A stretch of DNA of 64,000 bases from Lanius collurio (Eukaryota > Chordata > Aves > Passeriformes > Laniidae). The DNA lies in the NCBI GenBank assembly GCA_020086605.1, contig JACBWW010000028.1:10532885-10596884 (forward strand), written 5' to 3'. Below are positions 24,033-35,900 of this stretch, one piece after another. The notes below the pieces were generated by a model. It had not been told where the DNA came from, did not search any database, and was given only the letters and a program-made list of their open reading frames with translations. The first letter of the stretch is position 1. Each line of letters starts with the position of its first letter. The position numbers and the translations under genes were made by a program.

Positions 24033-27000
24033 CTGAAGCTGTAGACTGTGATTAGAGCCTCAGAGCTCTGAAATCTCTAAAGGCAAACATTATTTTAATA
24101 AATTGGAGTTTCTTTTGGTGTGATTTACCAAATCAAATCACTTTGGTGGCAACTTAGAATCAATTCTGCCCAAGATGGAATTGCAGATGCTCTCATAGAA
24201 GTAATTCCTATGTTGTGCAAGAAGAAATGAGATTAAATTGCCATATTTTCTTCTCAGGAGTCATTAGTAATTAAATGCATTTCTCTTTCATTTCTCTGAT
24301 TCTTGTTATTGCTCTACCCTACCTCCAAACTAATCTTTACAATTGGAAAGTTTTGTAATTCAAATGGGACAAAACATGATTTCACTGCTTGACAAGATCA
24401 CCGTGTTTTTTAATTAGAAGTCTTTTTTTTTTTAATTTTTTTTTAATTTTTTTTTTCATTTTGGAAGTGCAGAAAAGAACCTCCAAGTGTAAAACTGTTC
24501 TATTTTGGCCCTAGAGTAAAAAGAATAAAACTAGTTCTAGAAATCCTAAATATTACTAAATAGTTTGAATTTCCTTTTGAGATGAAGAATCCTCTCTTTT
24601 CACTTAGATCAACCTATCTAAATAATTTACAGCTATGAATGAATTTTTCTGAACTAAGATTCCTGTCTGTATGAGATCTGCCATATTCTTTACTCAGAGA
24701 AGGAACTGAGGTGGAGGAGAATAGTGTCAGAGTTCTAACCTGCATTATTTGGGAGATTTCTCTGAAAATCTCCCAAAATTTTCTGAGTCTTCCTTTACAT
24801 GCTCTTTCAAGCAGAAGTCTTAGAACAACCTCTTCCCCCTCCACTACCAGCCATTTCAAATACTTCAAAAACATTTTGTCTTTTGTTCAGGGCCAAAAAA
24901 CTAGTGGTAGGTTTAGAGTTACGACCGTGATTTATTTGCCGTCACACTAAGACCTTCAAAGCACTATCTATTTTTTTCTTCCCGTATTTTATTTAGAGCA
25001 AAGCAAACAAACATTTTTAAAGTGATGTTTTATTTATGTGTGTGTTAGTTTTAAAAGAAAGAACCCTGTGTTAGCATAAACAAAACAAATATATTTCTTC
25101 TGATCTATAACTTATGTGCAATACCTCCTTCAGCAGCAGCAGGATTTGATTAGCACTCATGAATTCATATCTTATCACTTTCAAGGAACACTCACAGCAT
25201 AAAGTAAGATTTGTAAAAGATGGACAGATGTAAATGACAATATTGTTTCTGTAGCAAAGTTATCTGAAATTATCACACAAGCCAAAGTCAATATATTCCA
25301 GTGTTCTAGAATATTAAGTTATTCCTAAACACTTAGAATTAAGCACTTTAAATAACAACGGTCTTTCACAAAGATAACAGAATCACACAATCACGGTGTC
25401 AATTAAAATTTCATTTTTCTTTCTAATCAACCAATATACTGGCTGGCATGCATGATCCTGCAAATCTTGATCAAGTCATGCTATCATTATAATTTAAGTA
25501 GTCATATTATACATTTAATATAAGAGAAATTGCTATTTTATGCATGGCTACACATGCAAAGATTTTCCCAGTATTTTCATAACTGTAGGTGAAAAAGACT
25601 GTTCAAAAATGTCTTGAAAACTGCAAGGAAATTTCAGCCACATTTGCAAGTAATCCTTTTAGTTACCCTTCCACTTCCCAGATATTCATCCTTGTCATAT
25701 CTTTGCAAAAAAGTATGCACTTGAAGTGGAGTGAGAAGGAAGAATAATATTGGTAATATGGATTTTGAGAATAATTATCTTTTCAGCTTTTCCTAATGAA
25801 AAATAGAAATGGCCAGTTTCAAAGCCATCTTCTCAGCTGCTGATAAGATTAATGTACTGATTAACACCTTTTCCAAGCTGGATCAAGGTGAAAGCAATTC
25901 CATTTGGCAAAATCTCATCCCATTTGCTGACATCTTCATTAACTTCACTGATAAGAAAACCATTTCACAATAAAAACTTCTAGGGCTAGAGATGTTATCT
26001 TCACAGCTTCACCTAACAATGTTAATTCTCTATGTGAAACATGCAGGTTCAATTGCCTTGATAATTTCTGTGTGCCCTATACCTTTTTTTTTTTGTTAAA
26101 AGGTTGACATAAAGGAAACCAATTGCTTCAGACTCACTATGGAAGACTGAATTTCAAAAGGACAATTCCCCCTTTAACAAAAAGAAAGAACAAGGATGTA
26201 GATAAAAGGGAATGAAAGCATCATCAGACACTGAAAGTTGACTGAAGGTACATATTGGAAGAAATATGAATCACATATGGAAATGCCATATGAACATATT
26301 TGAAGCTATGCCAAGCTCGTCTGTGATATTCTATAATTTCACTGTTCAGCACTCCAATTTCTATATAACATACCATTTTATTAAGACGCTAAATATTTTA
26401 TCCCTTGCTCAGGCATTATAAGGTGCAGTTTTGCAGTCAGCAACAGACACCATCTAGTTATTTTAAAAGGCAGCTTCATTTGGGAATAATTACTGAATTT
26501 TTAAGATATAGCTTGTAATATTAGAAGCCAGTTGTGAAGTTAGCTGAATGGGGCAACCTGTTTCAGTCAGGTTATACTCTTGTGAAAACCTTTTGCTGTG
26601 TAGATTCTTATTCAGAATGTGTATTCATACAGGAAGTTAGTGTCATTTTCCAAAAAAAAAAAAACCTCAGGGAGGTTAAGTATGTATCTGCTTACCAAGA
26701 TGTAGACTTTTTTGACAGCAGAGATTTTCCCATTTTTTTACCTTGGCATTTGGAGTTGCTGTGTTAGATAAATAGTATGATACAGTCTTTCTCTAAAAGC
26801 AAGCATATACATGTTCTTACTTGTTCTTTCTCACCTCCCCATAAAATGAAATTTGATATGCTAATCTTAATAAAATGTGAAATTTTTTCAGTGTAACGTG
26901 TACTTCAAAATGCACTTGAAATACTGTAGAAGGGCATTTTCTTGCTCTTGTGCTGTATGTGTTCCCATAGAGCATTGCAGTGTTAGACCCTTCAGTCCTG

Positions 27001-28282
27001 TGCTTAAACTTCTCATGTCAGGGCAGCTGAAGACAGGCTTTCTATCTAGTCCAGAAAATGTGTTTGTTTTCTAATTCTGAAAAGCTACAATGAAACAATG
27101 CTGTTTCTGCTATAATTCCACAGCTGATCTTACATTAGATCTGATCTGATCTGATATTGAAATGTCTAAAACTGGGATCTAGTACCTCTGAATGCATTAA
27201 TGTCACCAGTAAATACCCTTCCCAGTGATCTAGGAAGTCATCTGTAGTGCAATGTGTGGTATCTTGTGCTTATATGATATACATGCTTGTATGTTGATAA
27301 GTTATGCTTTCAAACTCCTATTTCACAGGCGTGTATGGCACAAGATGAGCTATCACATGAGCAATAATTTTGTCAGACAAGGAAGATCTGCCAAGTACTT
27401 TCAATTACACAACAGCACTAGACTCTTCAAATGTGATTCAATCCATGAATTAGTCACTATGTGCTATCCTGCAGTCCCCAAATGAGATTTCCTCTAAGAA
27501 CTTGGTCTTGACTTTTTTAATCTTAGGAGTCACCCTCCAAGCTTTCCCTTTTTTAACACTTTTGCACATTTAAAATGCTATGGCAGTTTTCAAAACCAGA
27601 ACTGTAATTTTGGCCACAGCCATCACTACTTAAAACCATGTATCATTTCAGCATCATTTCAATTCTTCTAAACAGAAACAATCTGTTTTGTCTACATAAA
27701 TGCTGTTTATTTTATGGTTGCTACCTACTGCAGCTCTCCCTGCATCCTAAGTAACCTGGAACACACTGACCTAAGCTAGTGCAAGTCATGGTCTGGCAGA
27801 GCAAAATTTCAGGATACCAGCAACAGAAACACATGAACCCTTAGGTTCCACTTGGCAAATGCTAATTGCTCTGAGACAAAGGAAACAGATTGAACAGCTG
27901 AAATGGTGATATTTATACTTGGGGTGTTTTAGAATTTTTGGGTAGCAGGAAAAAATAGCTGATAGGCCAGTGGGATTGACTTGGCTCAGCATTGTATTCA
28001 CTTATTAAGATGAGATAATACTTCACTATCACATACAAGGAGCTTTATATATACATTAACTCTGATAGCAGTGTGTGAGAGTGGTTGCAGAGTCTTTAGT
28101 AAATCAAGCCACTAGCTCCAAATTAGTTTCTAATAGGTGTTCTTTTTGATTCTTCATCTGCGTTGCAGAAATTACTCACTCTCTGTAGTTACACAACCGT
28201 CTTTGCAGTTGCACAAACCTGTCTCTGCAGTGCCTGCTTCTGCTTAGCTCCCAGTAAGCCAAAATAAATTTAGTGAAAGGAA
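24033..28282. other. AT-rich non-coding DNA with a strong hairpin
   Basis: No mobile element or exon is recognised in these 4.2 kb. T-rich low complexity occurs at 24422-24460 and an A run near 26653-26664. A 12-bp-stem hairpin lies at 24748-24777. Small frames are present on both strands but none has a recognisable product. Confidence 0.6.
24748..24777. repeat. 12-bp perfect inverted repeat
   Basis: TTTGGGAGATTT (24748-24759) is followed, after the six bases ctctga, by its exact reverse complement AAATCTCCCAAA (24766-24777). It has no T-run context of a bacterial terminator and no evident gene; its role is unknown. Confidence 0.75.
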
Positions 28283-28653
28283 TGAGAGACTTGTCTTTAC
28301 AAACAAGCTCTGGGCCTGCTGGTTAATGAAATTAGCATTGAGAGATAAAAGAAACAATGGAAGGGCATTTGTCTCTACAGTAAGAACTAAAAATAAAGGG
28401 AGGTTATACATTAGAAAAGAATCTTAGGTATTAGGTGTTCTGGGAAGTCTGTACCTCTTGAGTACCTCAGCCAATGGGGAAAGAGAGAGGGAAATACGGC
28501 CGGGAAGTTAGGATAAAAAGGAGGCTGCGCTCTCCAAAAATTTGAGAGATCCCAGGGGAATGCCCCATAGCCTCTCCCTTTATTTGAATAAAGTAACAGG
28601 ACTCTGCTTTTTGGACATAAACCTCTGGTGTTTGTGGATTAATTTTCCTGACA
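28283..28653 (+). mobile_element. Solo LTR (avian ERV), about 370 bp
   Basis: The segment runs from TGAGAGAC to CCTGACA (TG...CA ends). It has a TATA-like ATAAAA at 28513-28518 and AATAAA at 28587-28592, about 70 bp apart, followed by a U5-like end. This promoter-to-polyadenylation layout is what a retroviral R region gives. The short sequence aggaa occurs next to both ends (28278-28282 and 28656-28660), but the second copy is offset by two bases, so the exact edges are unsettled. The family resembles avian class I or ERVL LTRs. No viral genes are attached. Confidence 0.6.
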
Positions 28654-28971
28654 CTAGGAAAAGAAAAAGTCAGATCTATCCATTACCTTAATTGTCTCTT
28701 GTCTTTTCTAGCTTCTGCCTTATAACTGGTTAAGCATTTTCCCTAATTAATTTCAAAGGGTATTTCACTAGGGGTGAAGGAAGAGTGAGGGCCGTCCCCT
28801 GCCTGAAGAGAGAAGTCTCTGGCCTTCACTCAGGGCAGATGTGTTCAACTTCTCCATTGGTTTTAAGGGATCATGGATATCATAATCTCACATAGTTTTA
28901 GTGGGCAATATTTTAACAAGAGGAAGGTATTGTGTCTCTTCAAAGTTGTAATGCATAGGCAGAAGACACTG
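28654..28971. other. Spacer between two LTRs, nothing recognised
   Basis: About 320 bp of ordinary sequence separates two unrelated solo LTRs in the same orientation. No viral coding remnant is visible, so the pair does not form one provirus. Confidence 0.6.
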
Positions 28972-29539
28972 TGTTGTTTTAGGCTGGGGGGGAGCTAGCT
29001 TTCTTCACAGGGGCTGGTATGAGGCTATGTTTTGTATTTGTGCTGAACATGGGGTTGATGGTTCAGAGATATAATTACTGAGCAGGGCCAAGGCTTTTGC
29101 TGCTGTTTGTACTTCCATGCCAATGAGGAAGTTGGGGGTGCCTGGGAGCCTGGGAGGAGACAGAGCTGGGACAGGTGACCCCAACTGACCAAAGGGAGAT
29201 TCCAGATCGAATGACATCATACTCAGTATATAAAGTGGAGGTAAGAAAGAAGAAGGAGGAGTTTTCGCCATTATGATGTTTGTCTACTCAAGTCACCATT
29301 ACATGCTATAGGGCTCTGCTCTTCTCGAAATGGCAGAGCTCCTGCCTGCCCATGGAAAGTGCTGAATTAATTCCTTTCTTTGTTTTTGTTTGCTTATGTG
29401 CATGGCTTTTGGTTTCCCTATTAAATTGTCTATCTCAACCCATGAATTTTCTGACTTTTGATTTTCAGTCCCACAGGTGAGGGAGAGAGCGAATGGCTGC
29501 TGGGGCTTGGCTGCTGGGATGGAGTTAAATCATGAGACA
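28972..29539 (+). mobile_element. Solo LTR with intact TATA box (avian ERV family)
   Basis: About 568 bp, starting TGTTGTTTTAGG and ending near ATGAGACA. The order of blocks matches a well-known bird LTR from memory. There is a 'gagcagggccaagg' block at about 29080 and 'gctgggacaggtgaccccaactgaccaaaggga' at about 29166-29198. These are followed by TATATAAAG at 29227-29235, 'gctctgctcttctcg..atggcaga' near 29310, ATTAAA at 29420-29425, then the 'gagcgaatggctgctggggcttggctgctgggatggagttaaa' end. No clear target-site duplication survives. No internal viral sequence adjoins it. The 88-residue minus-strand frame within it is not a gene. Confidence 0.8.
29227..29235 (+). promoter_or_regulatory. LTR TATA box
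   Basis: TATATAAAG lies at the expected place in the LTR, about 190 bp upstream of the ATTAAA polyadenylation signal at 29420-29425. It would be the core promoter of the retroviral transcript. Whether it is active now cannot be told from sequence. Confidence 0.65.
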
Positions 29540-30689
29540 CACACACATAAAGGAAAGCCTTGAGAGCAGATACCACCAGGAGAAATTGTAATATGACACG
29601 GTGATGAGCAAAAAGGAAAGAGGAAGAGGAAAGGGAAGAGGAAAGAGAAGGGGAAGGTTAACAGGTTAATATCCCTTGTTCTAACATCAGTTTCATCTCA
29701 GAAGCTTGGCTAAAAGAGGGCTTTTGTGTAATTTGTGAACCAAAAACCAAAAGTGTGATGTAGAAGCTAAAAAGTAAAGCAAATAATTTCAAAGAAAAAC
29801 AGAGGATGGAAGCCTGGTATTGGTTTGGTTATAATAAAGGTAGCAAGTTATCCACAAAAACAAATCCTGTAATTTGAAATTAAAAGCTTTATTAAACAAC
29901 AGAAGGCTCATTGGGACAATGTAACATTTAGTAGCAAGACTTTCAACTGCTTATCAAATAAATATGAGACTTTGTAGAATGTGAAAAACAAGGAAGAATT
30001 AAAAAAAAAAAGGTGTTTTAAAAGAGTGTAGACAGATTTACAGTAATGAATGTTGCACATTCATAATTGGTCAACTGAGACCAATTAAATCCCCTGTTTT
30101 TCATACTACTATTAAGATTAAATGTGTTTTGTTGTTGGGGTTTTTGATTTTTGGGGTTGCAAGGGTTTTCAGCATTTTCTAGGTTGTTGATGGGGTTTTT
30201 TCCCAAATACAACCCATAGAATTCCCTGTTTGTGATTAAGTAAGAAACTATGTTCATATCTGTTTTAACTAATTCAGCCTTTTCTTCTAGGTAGTTTCAC
30301 TTTCTGTGAAAGCAACTTTTAATTGTGGAACTGGATTCTGATGCCAGAACTGGTGATCTCTGAGTGTGCTTCCCCTAGAAACAGAGCTGAAAAACTAGGC
30401 TCTGCATAATTAGGACCTATCCTGATTGTTATTACCTGGAACCATCCTTTTGAAGTAGTATAGAAATAGTATGAAAAAGTATCAAATGGATACATGAAGG
30501 GATTGACAGTGGGACTCAGTATATTGTTTTGAATAATGTGATGACCATGCAAAAAAACTCAATTTCCAACTGCTACACCAGTACTGAACTAGAGTATTAA
30601 TCAAAGATTTGTGCAGTGTGAAGGATAATTATTGTCCATCTTTACTGAGGTAGTGAGTCCAGGTCTGAAGTTCCCAGCAGAAGAAACAT
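29540..30689. other. Non-coding DNA with a long purine tract
   Basis: No mobile element or exon is recognised. The notable part is a 48-base uninterrupted purine run at 29610-29657. T/G-rich stretches occur near 30128-30170. Confidence 0.6.
29610..29657. repeat. 48-nt uninterrupted purine tract (GGAAGA-like)
   Basis: Every base from 29610 to 29657 is A or G, made of AAGAGG and GGAAGA units. Long polypurine runs of this kind can adopt triplex (H-DNA) structures. It lies just outside the LTR that ends at 29539 and is not clearly part of it. Confidence 0.85.
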
Positions 30690-31150
30690 GTTTTCCTGTT
30701 GGAACAAGCACACAGGATAGCCACTAAGTTGATCAGAAAGCTGGAGGACTTAATTTGTGAGGACAGGTTGAGAGAATTGGGACTGTTCAGCCAGGAGAAC
30801 ACTCTGGGTAGAATTTACATCACCTTCAAGTACCCAAAGGGGTCTAATAAGAAGACTGAAGATGGGCTTTTAACAAGGTCAAGTAGTGATAGGACAAGGG
30901 GGAATTAAGCTGAAGAACAGTAGGTTTAGACTTTAGAGATTAAATGTATAGAAAGAATTTCTTTACTGTAAGGATGGGACATTGTAACAGCTTGCCCAGA
31001 GAAGTTTAAACACATCACTGGACATGCTTAAGACCAGTCTGGAGGGGACTACGAGCACATGATCTAGTGGAAAGTCTGCTTTCTCAGGATAGGGAGATTG
31101 GAATTAAGGATCTTTAAGATCCCTTCCAACCCAAACCACTCTGTGATTCG
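30690..31150 (+). mobile_element. CR1 LINE 3' end
   Basis: The plus strand reads through the typical CR1 3' region. There is a 'ggacaggttgagagaattgggactgttcagccaggagaa' block (30761-30800) and an 'agaatttctttactgtaaggatggga' block (30953-30979). A 'taacagcttgcccagagaag' block (30987-31006) leads to 'gatcccttccaacccaaaccactctgtgattc' at the end (31118-31149). Only one copy of the terminal ATTCT.TG-type octamer remains. The element is 5'-truncated, as most CR1 copies are. A 69-residue frame inside it is a chance product of the element. Confidence 0.9.
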
Positions 31151-31765
31151 AAATATATATTTATATGGAAACAAAATTAAACAAACAAACACAAGTGCAG
31201 TAATTAACTTATCCCAGTAGATATAAAAAGTAATATCTTTCCACTGCTATTACTAACCTGTTGGAATGTTATTAGATTTCCTTTGTCCTCAAAAAAATAC
31301 CAACAAAACAAATAAACAAAAACCACAAATCCCTCCACCCCTCACCCAGATTTGTAAGTCCTGCTATGACTGTGTCAAAGAAGTAAAGGTAATGTTCTAG
31401 AAATACTTCTTTGATAACTGCTGTTGTCATGACAGGTCTCAGGGGTAATTCAGTGTTTAGAATAAATCTGATTATACAGACAACTGTGTGCAGAAAAATC
31501 CAAGTTCTTCTCTCAGCAGTAAAAATAGAGAATGGAGTGGAAGTCTGTTACTTGTTTAAAAAAAAAAAAAAGTATTGAATAAAAATGCAAATTTTTTCTT
31601 CATCTAGAAAGTGAAGTCTTCAAAGCCTTCAAATCTAGTGTTGGATTAGCTTGTTCACTGCTTAATTTGTGGTGAGCTTGCCTCTTTATGTCTTGGAATG
31701 TCTTTAGACCATTCACAAACAGCCTAAATATCCCTCGAGTGTGTAGCTCCACTTAAGCCAGTGTT
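31151..31765. other. AT-rich spacer, nothing recognised
   Basis: No feature is recognised apart from A-rich runs (31557-31571 and several AAAC units near 31180 and 31300). Confidence 0.6.
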
Positions 31766-32079
31766 TGTTGACAGGTACCACCAGAAGCAAAAGTTGAGAA
31801 GAGAAATAGAGCTCAAACTTCTTATGATGTTAAGTCATTTATTCCCTCTGTGCTGGGGGGGACAGAGCACTGACCTGGGCAGAGCCAGCGAGGTAAGAGG
31901 GTGAGGCTTTCCATCCTGCTGGTTTTATCACAGACAGGGGGAAAGGGGATACCAGGGGCGGGGCTGGGAAAAACAACCAACCAGATCAGAGCCCGGGCTG
32001 CTGGAACATTGGACAGACCTGACTCAGTCACATGGCAGGGACCCGGACGGGGCGGGGCCCAGGGGGGTCCACCGCAGCA
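31766..32079 (-). repeat. LTR of the ERVK-type element
   Basis: On the minus strand the 314-bp LTR begins TGCTGCGGTGG at 32079 and ends CTGTCAACA at 31766. It is preceded by an A/G-rich tract (polypurine tract) at about 32082-32100. It contains two GC boxes (GGGGCGGGGC on the plus strand, at 31955-31964 and 32049-32058) and a GATAAAA TATA-like element at about 31924-31930. AATAAA lies at 31838-31843 on the minus strand. This is a complete-looking polymerase II promoter and polyadenylation unit. Confidence 0.75.
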
Positions 32080-32585
32080 ATTCCCGTTTTTCTTCTTTTA
32101 AGATGAGTGTGATTCTGAGCAGCATACAGTGTACAAACAATAATAGTAGTGCAAAACATAATTGAAACTCATTGTCCCTACAACTCAACATTACCCAGGA
32201 TGTCCCTTTTCAATCTCCTAATAGAAAACTTAGGAGGTTACTCAGTACATTTAGGGCAGGGAGTATCAGGACAAGAGTTTACAAAACAAAGTACAGAACT
32301 AGAGTGCAATAACAGCATAACATAACTTAATACAGAACATGAGTTCAAAGCAGTATAATATAACTTAAATACAGTACAGAACAGAACTGAAAAAAACCCA
32401 GCATAACAAAAACTGGACTTAGGGGGCATTAACACTGATATGGGGGGATATACAAACCTTGTGCAATAGGTTTCTTAATGTACACTAAGATTCCTTTTCT
32501 CGTTGCCTCTTCTGGGAGGCAGTTTTGACTTCTTTGGGTTTTGGAGAGGTAGCATATGGTTTCACCCACTTGCCGGGGATCCACC

Positions 32586-32918
32586 TCAGTCCTTGGGGAT
32601 GGAAACACTGGCATACCCACGTCCCCAAGTCATAAGTTTGTAAGGTCCTTGGATTTTTTGAGTGTCTGGGTCCCGGACTAGGACTTCTGGATTTTCCTTC
32701 AGCTTCTGTCTGCTGGTATTCAGGAAGTGACGAAGGATCGGAGGGTTTGGGTCTTCAAAGGTGCTGTTCAGGAAGTTTATGGTGAATAATGCCTTGCTGA
32801 GCCTTAAGATGGGTGAGCTGGTTTTTATAGTTCCTGATTGCTGTAGTAACATCCATTTGAGGGTCTGGTAGGCACATTCGACAATGCCCTGTCCAGTAGG
32901 GGAGTCCCACCACAACAT
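32586..32918 (-). pseudogene. ERVK-type integrase C-terminal remnant
   Basis: This is a 110-residue minus-strand frame. It starts just ahead of SPTGQGIVE (residues 6-14), the conserved block that contains the catalytic Glu of the integrase core D,D-35-E triad (here the Glu of IVE). It runs into KLMTWGRGYASVS, typical of the integrase C-terminal DNA-binding domain of class II retroviruses. In working elements integrase inserts viral DNA into the chromosome. The frame is opened by a break near 32903 and ends at a stop at about 32586. A one-base shift there moves the rest of the domain into another frame. Everything before the Glu block, including both core Asp residues, is absent. It is a dead gene. 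Confidence 0.85.
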
Positions 32919-32925
32919 TCAAATA

Positions 32926-35900
32926 CAGTTTTTATTTTACAAGAAAAATTAAAAAGAAGAAAGAATAAAGGAGGTTCATTGATTCTAACTAACAGTGCTA
33001 GCTAGCCATTCACACACACTTAAACTATGTATGAAGCCCTTATTCTTTGAACTGAAATTTTCTCTGTTGATTAAAGGACCTATTTTGTACTACCCGAAGT
33101 ATTTACTTTTGGGCAGATCTGAGACGCCTGCTAGAGACTTTCAACCCCTATCTTCACATCCATAGTGTTGGTAGGGAATAAAATATTTATTGTGATACCC
33201 ACTGGTAACTTTCTTCAAGGACTTAGTTGTATAAACATGCCAAGGCATCTAAGCAAGACAGGAAGCCAAGGGTTACAAAGGGGCTGCCCAACACAATAGA
33301 AAACAAAAGAAACTAAAAGAAAAATGCTTTGTGATTTTAGATGCAGGGATAAACACAGTCAATTTTAGGCTCTTTAATGTCCCATTAAGATTCTGTATAC
33401 ATAGCTGTAAAGGCTACAGCATAAAAAGAGAGAGACAATTCAATACCACCTTGTAAAAATCAACAAGCTCTTCAAATATTTCAGACTATAAAAGCTTCTG
33501 GTCCTGAGGAGCACTGGTGAGTTTCAAATATCAGGTAAAACAGGTTGTAAATAAATGCTTATGAATTATCATTCCGTGCTTTCCATTATTCTGCATTATA
33601 CTAAAATTCCAGTATCATAGGATACTGTTCCACAGTGCATTCACTCACTGAATGCTTCTTCAACAAATTTTAGACTTTTAAAATTTCACAGTTTATTTTA
33701 AACTTTTAGAGTTATTAGAAAAACAGGAGAAAGACACAGATCTGGGCTCAGCAGTACTACTTAAATACACTATGAGACCTTTGCAAGACCTTTGTCTTAA
33801 AATGAAGTTAATGCAACTGAAAAAATGAAGATTCAAAGTTTGTGTGAAGGCTGTTATATTCTTTCTTTGGGTCATACCTTCATCATTTGCTCTCTCTGTC
33901 ACATTTTGACTTTGTTCATATTTCTGTGAAACGTTTAATTGTCTAGGGAAATACTTAGAATTCAGATGATTTGAAGGAATTACTGAAATTTTCTTCACAG
34001 TTCTTCATAGATGGAAAGACAGGAGTGGAGGAAGGACCAGAACTACCCAATAGTGATACTGAGTAATGTGGAGACCAGATATGAAAAATTCTCTTAAAGC
34101 AGTATCCACAGACATACTCCATAATGTCATTACTGGTGAAAGAGTAAAGGAATTTTTTTATCTGTAATTTACCATAGGTATACTGATGAAAATTTTTATG
34201 TATGACGTACTCCCATGATAGCTTGTTGAACTTGAGAACTGAATCCAAGATATTACATTAGCCTTGGTCTTTTATGAAACTGATTTTGTAAATAGTTGAG
34301 AAAATTCAGCATCCCTTTCAATTATTTAAAGACAAGTATTGCCTTATTTGGCATATTCTGTCCTGTCCTTCATAAAACTTCAGATCCTTTTGACTGCTTG
34401 GAACTGAGTATGCAAGTGATGTGATTATATATGCAAAGATCTAAATAAAAGATTATTGTCATGTTCTATATGTCGCCATGCATAAATACACAAATTAACA
34501 CTACTAAAATAATTGGTAAAAGATCATGTTCTAAGTATTTCGTTACCTGTTCAGCCCTTGGGCTACTCTGGCAAGAAATATTTGCCCTGTGTGAGTCAGA
34601 TAGAAAAGTCTCTTGCTACTTCTTCCTCCAGCAGTTCTCCCATGAGCAACAGAGAGCATTGCCAAGATGCTGTTTTGTTTGTGGGCTGCTGCTTAGATTA
34701 TTCACAGATGTGAAGGCAATATCAAGCAAGCTCTATAAACAGAATAAACCAGTAAAAATTGTTAGTGCATTGAAAAATAATAACAAATTTTTTGACCTGT
34801 ATATCTTAACTCAGGAAAATACCAAGTATATGTCTAACTCCAAGGGTATGAATTATTGCATCCCTAAACTTATCTAAAATCACACTAATTTTTAGTTTCA
34901 TTTAAATGCATCCAATTCTTTGGCTCCACAGAAATTGGATTACAGCTCTGCCTAATTAGTGCCATTCTCAGTCATATTTTCTTTACTAAACAGTCCTCTG
35001 ATAAACAAATGTCAGGAAAATCCACTTCTTTTTATATGACAATTTAAAAAAATTAATGAGAAATAATTAGCTCAGAATTAATAGATGGTACTCTTTTATG
35101 AAAGATAAAATAACTGTGTTGTTGGTGGTTTTGTTGTTGTACAGTCATGATGAAATACAGAATGAAAACAGACTGTAAGTCATACTTTCAGGTTGGTCTC
35201 TTTCTCTCACCTGTTCATCTTTTTCTTTGTGGTGAATATTACCACTCTTAAGAAGAACTGCTCTTTCAAGACCCTTTAAATGTATTCATGAATCTTTAGC
35301 ACAACTTAATAAAGATTTTCACTGTATTACAAGGCAGTGGGGGAAGACTGGAGTAAGAAAACATACTTAGTTAAAGACAGGACATAAAAGCATGGAATAA
35401 AATCTTAAGCCCAATCATAGATCCTTTGCAATGCAAAAACTTACCTGCTGTCATAATTTTGTGATTGGTTCTTATCATGTTTTGAGAGGTTTGCTATCCT
35501 TTCTTTCCTCTAAAGAAATATTCCAGTTTTATTTACTACATGCTTTCTGCATTTTGTATATCATTCAGATGCTGATAGTTTTCATAAGAAGAATCCTCTT
35601 GCTTCTGTGTTCATTGAAGTCCAAAGATTTGCTTATATCCAAAAGGATTTGCTACCTGCCAAAGACCAAATGAGAAAAGGAAAAGAATGAGGGGCATTTT
35701 CTAAAATATATTTATTGGTGCTAACTCAATATTCAGAATTTTAAAAATAGATGACCAAAAATTAATCTAATTTTAACATTGTCTTTTTTATGCTGGGTTC
35801 TCTGGCCATTGGATCCTGTTTCCTCTCACTTCCTGAAAACTAAAATATAGACCTAGTCCAGAAAAATTATAATTTTTAAAGGCATCCCACTGAAATTAAA

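Larger units (their letters stand above)
31766..32925 (-). mobile_element. 3' end of an ERVK-type provirus, truncated
   Basis: On the minus strand, from high to low coordinate, there is the C-terminal part of a class II (ERVK/beta-like) integrase, a 350-bp A/T-rich spacer, and one LTR (31766-32079). Similarity stops abruptly near 32925 at AT-rich DNA, so the 5' LTR, gag and most of pol are missing. The space between integrase and LTR is far too small for an envelope gene. An adjacent second LTR was not found. The copy cannot encode a functional protein. Confidence 0.85.

Noticed and set aside
28283..29539. The two plus-strand LTRs as one small provirus
   Set aside because: The two LTRs are not similar to each other, and the 320-bp spacer shows no viral sequence.
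34461..34877. 138-residue plus-strand frame
   Set aside because: No recognisable motif and no supporting context; treated as chance.
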